Origin: Tsukamurella sp. M9C
Lineage (GTDB): Bacteria > Actinomycetota > Actinomycetes > Mycobacteriales > Mycobacteriaceae
Direction: 5' to 3'
DNA: 46,653 nt
Assembly (NCBI RefSeq): GCF_020169415.1
Contig: NZ_JAIULG010000037.1
Coordinates: 1 to 46,653 of the forward strand
The notes beneath the pieces are model-generated. The model saw only the letters and a list, made by a program, of their open reading frames with translations. It did no database searches and was not told the origin of the DNA. The stretch's first letter is position 1; each line of letters starts with the position of its first letter. Positions 40,505 through 46,653 of the stretch are shown here, one piece after another. Position numbers and translations under genes: made by a program.

Positions 40505-42277
40505 ATGCAAGCCGTCGTCCGTCGATCCGTCCCGCGCCGCTACGCCGGCGCCTCCCTCGCCATGGTCACCGCGGCCGCGATCGCCGTCGCGCCGATCACC
40601 GCCTCCGTCGGCGCCGTCACCGCGCCCGCGTCCACCGTCCTGGTGAACCCGGCGAAGCTCGTGAACCTGCAGACGCAGGTCGCAGGCTCGGTTGCGAACC
40701 TCCTGCCCCGCGCCGCCGGGCCCGTCGCTGCCGCCGCGGCGGCCCCCACGTGGGGCTGGGGCGACGTGACCTTCCTGGCGAACACGCTGCAGGAGGCCTT
40801 CAAGCAGGTCCAGGCCAGCCTCGCCGGCGAGTTCGGCGGCGGCGTGCAGAAGTCCTTCGAGCAGGCGCTCGAGGCGCTCAAGGCCGGCAGCGTCGCCGGC
40901 GCGTACCGGCCGATCGGCAGCCTGGTCGAGACCACCGCGATGATCGGGATGATGGCCGTCCTGTTCCCCATCTCGGGCGAGTTCAACCCGAAGCTGGGGG
41001 CGCTCGGCAAGGGGCTGGACGCGGCCTTCCCGTACCTGATCCCGCTCGGCCAGTCCGCGCTCGCGCTCACCACGCGCCTGCCGTACGAGGTGCTCGCCGC
41101 GGGCGAGGCCATCGTCAAGGCGATGCTCTCCGGCGACGTCACCAAGATCGGTGCCGCCGTCTCGTCCGGAGTCGCGGGCATCGGGAAGTTCCTCGAGGCC
41201 AACGTCACCAATGCGGCGACGGGACTGATTCCCAACCTGGTCAAGGCCGGTTCCGCGGTGCTCGGTGAGCTGATCCCCAAGCTGCCCGCCTCCGCGCAGG
41301 CCGACGCCATGGCCGCCCGCGCCGCCGTCGCCTCCGCGCCGGCGCTCGGGATGCCGGACTTCGCGACGCTGTTCGACGCCTGGAAGGCGGGCTTCGAGAT
41401 GTTCGTCTCGAGCGTCAAGGGCGACGAGTGGACCCCCGGCGTCGTGAAGACGATCACCGACGCGTTCGGCAAGCTCGGCAAGGGTGATCCGGCCGGCGCG
41501 ATCGGCGACGTCGCCGACAAGGCCAAGGCGCTGTCGATCATCGTCCTGCTGGGCGGGATCATGCCGATCACCGATCTCGTGAACCCGTACCTCGGCCCGA
41601 TCGGTGTCGGCCTCACGAACTCCCAGGCGGATTTCATCGGGCTCGGGAACTCCGCTCTGGCGGTGCTCTTCGACACCCCGGGCAAGGTGGTCGCGATCGG
41701 CCAGAACCTGGTGACGGCGCTGCTGTCCGGTGATCCGGCCAAGGCGCTCACCGGGCTGACGGCCGACATCGGCGCTCTGACCACGTTCCTCAACGATCGC
41801 CTGTTCGTCGCCAAGGACAACCCCTTCGACAACGCGGTCTTCCCGGGGCTGGCCAACATCGGCAAGAACATCCTCGACGCGTTCAAGCCCGCAGCGCCCG
41901 CCGCGGACTCGGCGAAGCCCGCCGCGGACGTGGTCGCGACGACCGCCGAAACGGCCCTCGCGCCCGTGACGTCCGCAGCCGTCGATGCGTCGGTCCCGGC
42001 GGTCGTCACGCCGGCGGCCGGCGGCACCGTCGTCGACGACGATGCGGCGGTCACCCCGGCCCAGCCGGTCACCCCGGCGGAGCCCGCCGCCCCCGTCGAG
42101 CCCGCGGAGCCGACGGTTCCGGCGGAGCCGTCGGTGCCCGCCGAGCCGAGCGCGCCCGCCGAGCCCACCACGGAGGTCCCGGCGGAGGCTGAGGAGCAGG
42201 CCCCGACGGGTGGCGCCGAGGTCGAGCAGGGCGCCTCCGACTCCACGACGGGCGCGGAGGTCTCCGCCGACGCCTGA
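40505..42277 (+). CDS. Secreted two-repeat protein with Pro/Ala/Glu-rich tail (paralogue 1)
   Basis: 590 aa. A signal peptide covers about 1-38 (basic VRRSVPRRYAG head, then a hydrophobic core ending near SVGAVTAPA). The mature part has two similar halves: NPKLGALGKGLDAAFPYLIPLGQSALAL...VLAAGEAIVKAMLSGDVTKIGAAVSSGVAGIG is echoed by NPYLGPIGVGLTNSQADFIGLGNSALAV...VVAIGQNLVTALLSGDPAKALTGLTADIGALT. The last 110 residues are low-complexity Ala/Pro/Glu (AEPTVPAEPSVPAEP), like a surface stalk. No sorting motif, catalytic motif or family is recognised. GAAGGG lies 11 nt before the ATG. The next gene is a diverged copy, including its promoter. Confidence 0.8.
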   Translation: MQAVVRRSVPRRYAGASLAMVTAAAIAVAPITASVGAVTAPASTVLVNPAKLVNLQTQVAGSVANLLPRAAGPVAAAAAAPTWGWGDVTFLANTLQEAFKQVQASLAGEFGGGVQKSFEQALEALKAGSVAGAYRPIGSLVETTAMIGMMAVLFPISGEFNPKLGALGKGLDAAFPYLIPLGQSALALTTRLPYEVLAAGEAIVKAMLSGDVTKIGAAVSSGVAGIGKFLEANVTNAATGLIPNLVKAGSAVLGELIPKLPASAQADAMAARAAVASAPALGMPDFATLFDAWKAGFEMFVSSVKGDEWTPGVVKTITDAFGKLGKGDPAGAIGDVADKAKALSIIVLLGGIMPITDLVNPYLGPIGVGLTNSQADFIGLGNSALAVLFDTPGKVVAIGQNLVTALLSGDPAKALTGLTADIGALTTFLNDRLFVAKDNPFDNAVFPGLANIGKNILDAFKPAAPAADSAKPAADVVATTAETALAPVTSAAVDASVPAVVTPAAGGTVVDDDAAVTPAQPVTPAEPAAPVEPAEPTVPAEPSVPAEPSAPAEPTTEVPAEAEEQAPTGGAEVEQGASDSTTGAEVSADA

Positions 42278-42286
42278 CGGTGCGAA

Positions 42287-42354
42287 GGAACCGCTCCCCA
42301 GCATTGAGCGCCGCGGAACTACCGGCCGCGCCGCCACCGCTGGGGAGCGGTTCC
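42287..42354. terminator. Long-armed hairpin after paralogue 1
   Basis: GGAACCGCTCCCCAGC (42287-42302) and GCTGGGGAGCGGTTCC (42339-42354) are perfect inverse copies around a 36-nt GC-rich loop that can itself fold. It starts 9 bp after the stop codon and probably ends the transcript. Confidence 0.7.
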
Positions 42355-42416
42355 GTATCAGGCGGAGAAACATCGCGTGACCTGGTGTGTTCAGAAACGT
42401 GCAGACTGCATTGAGA

Positions 42417-42540
42417 CAGATGGACGTGTGGTGTCGCAAAGCTTCTTCGAAAGCCGTCCGAAAATCCACGACGTGGGCGTATGTTCCGTTCGTCCGGTTC
42501 TTGTGTGATCCGGCTCACTCCAGTTGAAGGGTGTTTCTCC
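42417..42540 (+). repeat. Upstream region B, paralogous to 40385-40504
   Basis: This is the second copy of the promoter/leader block described for region A, with -10-like TATGTT at 42480-42485. Similarity runs up to the Shine-Dalgarno and then continues into the signal peptide codons. Confidence 0.7.
42504..42519 (+). promoter_or_regulatory. CRP/GlxR-like site B
   Basis: TGTGATCCGGCTCACT, the same half-sites as site A with a changed spacer, lies 22 bp before the ATG. The half-sites stay while neighbouring bases differ, which suggests selection. Confidence 0.55.
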
Positions 42541-44322
42541 ATGCTCGCAGCAGATCCTCGGTCCTCCCACCGTCGTTACGCCGCACCCGCCGTCGCCATG
42601 GCCGCCGCGGCGGCGATCGCGGTCGCACCGGTCGCGACGTCGATGGGTGCCGTGACGGCACCGTCGCTCCCGCCGATCGTTCAGGACCTCGGCGGCGCCG
42701 CCAGTGCCGTCGCGAACTGGGCCACGGCGATGGGCCTGAAGTTCGTCACGGACCCGGTCACCGGCCTGACGAAGCTGGTGGAGGACCAACTCGCCACCGC
42801 GGGCACCGTCGCGGGTGCGGCCGGCGACGCCGGCAAGGCCTTCTTCGACTACCTCGGGAACAACCTGTTCGACAACCTCGAGAGCATCCAGAAGGATCTC
42901 GCGGCGGGGAATCTGGGCTACGCGTGGACGACCTTCGCGACCACCATCACCGGCGCGATCCTCACCCCCACGATCAGCCTGCTCCCGGTGATGGACGCGA
43001 TCGGCGGTCAGCTCGGGCCGATCGGCGACGGGCTGAAGGCCGCGCTGATCCCGCTCATCGGCCTCGCCTTCGGCCCGCTCCAGGCGGGCGTCGAGGTGCC
43101 GGCGCTCCTCGCCGACGGTGTCACCGCCGCGCTCAAGGCGCTCAGCACCGGCGGTCCCGCTGCGGCGCTGACCTCGCTGTTCGGCACGGCCTCCGCTGTC
43201 AGCGAGAAGGTGATCGGCGCGCTGTTCGGGGAGATGGGTGCGATCCCCAGCCTGATCAACCTGGTCCCGACGATCATCGGCGGGATCGCCGGGTCCGACT
43301 GGGCGAGCGCGGGACCGTTCACGCTGCCGACGGGCAACAAGGTCACCTTCACGTCCGCATCCGCGTCCACGCTCGCGGCGTCGCCGACCGCGCTGCCCGA
43401 CTTCGGCGCGATCGGCGGGATCTGGACCGATACGCTGACCCGGATCGCGACCAACCTCGCCGGACCCGACGGCGTGCAGCGGATCGTCAGCACCCTGCTC
43501 ACCGGCGTTCCGGCCGGCAAGTGGGCCGACTCCTACGAGGTCATCCACGGCATCCTGGCCGCGCCGCTGCTCGAGCTCGGCGGCGCCGTCCTCCAGACCG
43601 GCGACAAGATCAACCCGTTCCTGGGTCCCCTGGGCAAGGGACTCGACGGGGCGGCGGAGCCGCTGCTGTACCTGACGCTCGGGCTCTACAACGCCACTCG
43701 GGTGCTGCCGTCGACGGTCTTCACCGGCCTCGAGAACGTCGTGAAGGCGCTCGGCACGGGTGACCCGATCGCGGCGATCAACGCCGCGGTGGCGGGGCTG
43801 GGGAGCACACTGACCGCCGGCAGCGACGCGCTGTTCTCGGACAACCCGTTCACCATCGGCCTCCTCCCGGGCCTGCTGGGCGTCGGGACCGGCTTCCTCG
43901 ACGGGCTGACCGGCAAGACCGCCGACGCGGGCAACGCCACGACCCTGGCCGATGCGCCGGCGAAGGCGGCCGTGGCGGACACCGTCGACGAGGCCTCGCC
44001 CGCCCCGTCGACGGGCGGTGCGCAGCCCTCGACTCCGACGGTGACCGACGAGGACGCCCCGGCGGCCGGTACGCCGACCACCGAGGCACCGGTCGAGACC
44101 CCGGCGACCGGGACCCCGGCGACCGGGAACCCGGCCGCCGAGGCGCCGGCGACGGGGACCCCGGCCGCGGAGACGCCTGCGGAGACCCCCGCTGAGGAGG
44201 CGACGGACGACTCCGCCGCTGCCGAGGGCGCCGCATCCGAGGACGCCACCGGCGCAGACACGACGGATGCCGAGGCGTCGGCCGGCGCAGACACTGCGGA
44301 GGCGGCCCCCGCGGCAGCCTGA
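42541..44322 (+). CDS. Secreted two-repeat protein with Thr/Pro/Ala-rich tail (paralogue 2)
   Basis: 593 aa, a diverged copy of the preceding gene. A signal peptide covers about 1-38 (SSHRRYAAPAVAMAAAAAIAVAPVATSMGAVTAPS). Two similar halves follow: MDAIGGQLGPIGDGLKAALIPLIGLA...VEVPALLADGVTAALKALSTGGPAAALTSLFG and GDKINPFLGPLGKGLDGAAEPLLYLTLGLYN...VFTGLENVVKALGTGDPIAAINAAVAGLG. The tail of about 120 residues is acidic Thr/Pro/Ala (ETPATGTPATGNPAAEAPATG). Mostly amphipathic helices are expected. The family is unknown to me; a cell-envelope or outer-membrane role is a guess. GAAGGG lies 9 nt before the ATG. Confidence 0.8.
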   Translation: MLAADPRSSHRRYAAPAVAMAAAAAIAVAPVATSMGAVTAPSLPPIVQDLGGAASAVANWATAMGLKFVTDPVTGLTKLVEDQLATAGTVAGAAGDAGKAFFDYLGNNLFDNLESIQKDLAAGNLGYAWTTFATTITGAILTPTISLLPVMDAIGGQLGPIGDGLKAALIPLIGLAFGPLQAGVEVPALLADGVTAALKALSTGGPAAALTSLFGTASAVSEKVIGALFGEMGAIPSLINLVPTIIGGIAGSDWASAGPFTLPTGNKVTFTSASASTLAASPTALPDFGAIGGIWTDTLTRIATNLAGPDGVQRIVSTLLTGVPAGKWADSYEVIHGILAAPLLELGGAVLQTGDKINPFLGPLGKGLDGAAEPLLYLTLGLYNATRVLPSTVFTGLENVVKALGTGDPIAAINAAVAGLGSTLTAGSDALFSDNPFTIGLLPGLLGVGTGFLDGLTGKTADAGNATTLADAPAKAAVADTVDEASPAPSTGGAQPSTPTVTDEDAPAAGTPTTEAPVETPATGTPATGNPAAEAPATGTPAAETPAETPAEEATDDSAAAEGAASEDATGADTTDAEASAGADTAEAAPAAA

Positions 44323-44336
44323 CGCCGACACACCTT

Positions 44337-44386
44337 TCGAAGCGTTCTGCGAGGTCCCCGCGACGGAACATCGCAGAACGCTTCGA
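44337..44386. terminator. Long-armed hairpin after paralogue 2
   Basis: TCGAAGCGTTCTGCGA (44337-44352) and TCGCAGAACGCTTCGA (44371-44386) are perfect inverse copies with an 18-nt loop, followed by TTGTT. It lies 14 bp after the stop codon. The arm core CGTTCTG is shared with the repeat at 28141-28199. Confidence 0.7.
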
Positions 44387-44467
44387 TTGTTCGTGCCCGG
44401 CGCCCACGCCCGCCCCCGGCGCGCGGCTGCGAAACCTGTCGGTCGTCCCGGCTACTCTGGACGGGAG

Positions 44468-46653
44468 ATGAGTAACCCAGCACCGCAGCAGTCCGGACTC
44501 CGCCAGCGTCAGCCCTTCTCCCGCCCAGCAGCGCAGGTGGAGCGGCAGGAACGCGGCCAGGAACTGCTCGAGGGGCTGAATCCGCAGCAGCGCGCCGCGG
44601 TGTTGCACGAGGGATCTCCGCTGCTCATCGTCGCGGGCGCGGGCTCGGGTAAGACGGCGGTGCTCACGCGCCGCATCGCCTACCTGCTGGCCGCCCGCAA
44701 CATGCACCCCGGCCAGATCCTCGCGATCACCTTCACCAACAAGGCCGCGGCGGAGATGCGGGAGCGCGTCGCCGGCATCATCGGCAACCGCGCCAAGATC
44801 ATGTGGGTCTCCACGTTCCACTCCACCTGCGTGCGCATCCTCCGCGCCCAGGCCGGCCTGCTGCCGGGCATGAACTCCAACTTCTCCATCTACGACGCGG
44901 ACGATTCCCGCCGCCTGCTCACCATGATCGTCAAGGACATGGGGCTGGACGCGAAGAAGTTCGCGCCGCGGGCGCTCGCCACCCACATCAGCAACCTGAA
45001 GAACGAGCTGATCGATCCGGAGCAGGCCTCCGCGGACGCGGCGAAGACGGGGGAGCCCTTCGCGGTCACCGTCGCCGAGGTCTACGGCACGTACCAGGCC
45101 CGCCTGCGCGGCGCGAACGCCTTCGACTTCGACGATCTCATCGGGGAGACGGTGGCGCTGCTGCAGTCGCACCCCAACGTCGCCCAGTACTACCGCCGCC
45201 GCTTCCGGCACGTGATGGTCGACGAGTACCAGGACACCAACCACGCGCAGTACGTGCTGGTCCGCGAGTTGGTGGGCCTGGAGACCGACGCCGACGGCGT
45301 GGAGCCCAGCGAGCTGTGCGTGGTGGGTGACGCGGACCAGTCGATCTACGCCTTCCGCGGCGCCACGATCCGCAACATCGAGGAGTTCGAGCGGGACTTC
45401 CCGAACGCGGAGACCATCCTGCTGGAGCAGAACTACCGCTCCACCCAGACCATCCTCTCCGCGGCCAACGCGGTCATCTCCCGCAACGCGGGCCGCCGCG
45501 AGAAGAAGCTCTGGACCGACCAGGGCGACGGTGACCTGATCACCGGCTACGTGGCCGACAACGAGCACGACGAGGCGAGCTTCGTGGTCTCGGAGATCGA
45601 CGCGCTGGCCGACAAGGGCGTCAAGTACAGCGACGTCGCGGTCTTCTACCGCACCAACACCGCGGCACGGGTGCTGGAGGAGGTCTTCATCCGCCACGGC
45701 GTGCCCTACAAGGTGGTCGGCGGCGTGCGCTTCTACGAGCGCAAGGAGGTCCGCGACCTGGTCGCGTACCTGCGCGCGATCGACAACCCGAACGACACCG
45801 TCAGCCTGCAGCGCATCGTCAACACCCCGCGCCGCGGCATCGGCGACCGGGCGCAGGCCTGCCTCACCGTGCACGCCGAGAACCGCGGGGGCACGTTCAG
45901 CACCGCCATCGAGGACGCGGTCGACGGCACCGTCGTGATGCTGAACCCGCGCTCGCGCAACGCGATCGCCGCCTTCGCGGGCCTCATGGCCGACCTGCGG
46001 CGCACCGCGGCCGACGAGGATCAGGACCTCGGCGATCTGCTCGACGCCGTCGTCGAGAAGACGGGCTACCGGGCCGAGCTGGAGGGCTCGTCGGACCCGC
46101 AGGACGGCGCGCGCCTGGAGAACATCGAGGAACTGATCAGCGTCGCGCGGGAGTTCTCCGCGCAGGACTTCACCGACGTCGTCGTCGACGAGGGCGCGCC
46201 GGAGCCCGGCTCCCTGGCCGCCTTCCTGGAGCGCGTCTCGCTGGTCGCCGACGCCGACCAGGTGCCCGACAGCGAGGCCGGCGTCGTCACCATGATGACC
46301 CTGCACACCGCGAAGGGCCTCGAGTTCCCGGTGGTCTTCGTGACCGGCTGGGAGGACGGGCAGTTCCCGCACATGCGCGCGCTGGGCGACGAGGCGGAGC
46401 TCGCCGAGGAGCGGCGCCTCGCCTACGTGGGCATCACCCGCGCCCGCGAGCGCCTCTACCTCTCCCGCGCGATGGTCCGCGCCACCTGGGGCGATCCGAT
46501 GCAGAACCCCGAGTCCCGGTTCCTCGCCGAGATCCCGCAGCACCTCATCTCGTGGCGCCGCCTCGAGCCCAAGCGCAGCCAGTTCGGCGGCTCGCGCGGG
46601 GTCTTCGGGCAGGACCGACCGTCCTGGGGCGGCCAGGGCGGGGGCTCGTACGG
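44468..46653 (+). CDS. pcrA: UvrD/PcrA-type superfamily 1 DNA helicase (3' end cut by window)
   Basis: 728 codons are visible. The helicase motifs stand in order: Walker A AGAGSGKTAVLTRR (about 57-70), ITFTNKAAAEMRERV, STFHSTCVRIL, the Walker B DEYQDTN (about 254-260), GDADQSIYAFRGA (about 285-297), EQNYRST, FYRTNTAARVLEE, TLHTAKGLEFPVVFVTGWEDG and YVGITRARERLYL near 660-670. The remaining C-terminal part (Tudor-like RNA-polymerase-binding end in PcrA) lies past the window. It unwinds DNA 3' to 5' in repair and is the orthologue of M. tuberculosis UvrD1 (Rv0949) by order and position. TACTCT ends 9 nt before ATG 44468, with GGGAG directly before the start. Confidence 0.95.
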   Translation, partial: MSNPAPQQSGLRQRQPFSRPAAQVERQERGQELLEGLNPQQRAAVLHEGSPLLIVAGAGSGKTAVLTRRIAYLLAARNMHPGQILAITFTNKAAAEMRERVAGIIGNRAKIMWVSTFHSTCVRILRAQAGLLPGMNSNFSIYDADDSRRLLTMIVKDMGLDAKKFAPRALATHISNLKNELIDPEQASADAAKTGEPFAVTVAEVYGTYQARLRGANAFDFDDLIGETVALLQSHPNVAQYYRRRFRHVMVDEYQDTNHAQYVLVRELVGLETDADGVEPSELCVVGDADQSIYAFRGATIRNIEEFERDFPNAETILLEQNYRSTQTILSAANAVISRNAGRREKKLWTDQGDGDLITGYVADNEHDEASFVVSEIDALADKGVKYSDVAVFYRTNTAARVLEEVFIRHGVPYKVVGGVRFYERKEVRDLVAYLRAIDNPNDTVSLQRIVNTPRRGIGDRAQACLTVHAENRGGTFSTAIEDAVDGTVVMLNPRSRNAIAAFAGLMADLRRTAADEDQDLGDLLDAVVEKTGYRAELEGSSDPQDGARLENIEELISVAREFSAQDFTDVVVDEGAPEPGSLAAFLERVSLVADADQVPDSEAGVVTMMTLHTAKGLEFPVVFVTGWEDGQFPHMRALGDEAELAEERRLAYVGITRARERLYLSRAMVRATWGDPMQNPESRFLAEIPQHLISWRRLEPKRSQFGGSRGVFGQDRPSWGGQGGGSY

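Noticed and set aside
40340-42469. Minus-strand open frames of 570-710 codons opposite paralogue 1
   Set aside because: The plus strand has a signal peptide, a ribosome site and a paralogue with a matching promoter; the antisense frames have none of these.
43850-46543. Minus-strand open frame of nearly 900 codons opposite paralogue 2 and pcrA
   Set aside because: It crosses two real genes and their terminator hairpin and has no domain; it results from codon-position GC bias.

Overview
This is a high-GC actinobacterial chromosome segment, most consistent with a mycolate-producing member of the Mycobacteriales. Tsukamurella is my best guess, but that is an inference. The reasons are orthologue-like genes for EchA6, AroQ-delta chorismate mutase, Stf0 trehalose sulfotransferase, an MT0933-type antitoxin and UvrD1/PcrA, DtxR/IdeR-type iron boxes, and a very high share of leaderless promoters, in which a TANNNT -10 hexamer ends 6-8 nt before the start codon. 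Genes are packed tightly and no gene-free stretch exceeds 300 bases.

Layout. 1-3.1 kb: a flavin monooxygenase (cut by the window edge) diverges from echA6, a metallo-beta-lactamase-fold protein and a small antitoxin-like protein, resembling the Rv0905/Rv0906/Rv0909 neighbourhood of M. tuberculosis. 3.2-9.8 kb: a solute-binding plus VWA protein, an iron-box-preceded Fe-siderophore lipoprotein, tRNA-Arg(CCT), a membrane metallophosphoesterase, a DUF2510 protein, rnhA, a flavin-nucleotide-binding protein and a membrane protein with a Pro-rich tail. 9.8-14.6 kb: a leaderless mini-ORF coupled to a TetR regulator and cobF; on the other strand cysQ, an AraC regulator and a fatty-acid-hydroxylase-like protein; then an Fpg/Nei glycosylase. 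14.6-18.1 kb: an iron-regulated efe locus with a fused EfeU-EfeO and a Tat-exported EfeB, closed by a strong hairpin. 18-26.6 kb: DoxX, a MocR/YczE pair, an SDR, a small secreted protein, two NAD-dependent dehydrogenases with an IclR regulator, and pgi.

26.6-38.1 kb looks accessory. It holds a succinate-semialdehyde-type dehydrogenase, a sulfatase, a carotenoid oxygenase and a PIN-toxin remnant. It also holds a tightly overlapping operon stf0-cysD-cysNC-FGE, which should make PAPS, sulfate a sugar, and supply the enzyme that activates sulfatases. A Tet(X)-like monooxygenase with its own TetR and two perfect operators closes this part. 38.1-46.7 kb: chorismate mutase, a large membrane protein containing a palindromic insert, two paralogous secreted proteins with duplicated promoter regions and CRP-like sites, and pcrA/uvrD1 (cut by the window end).

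In M. tuberculosis pgi, chorismate mutase and uvrD1 lie close together (Rv0946c, Rv0948c, Rv0949). Here they are spread over about 20 kb with accessory modules between them.
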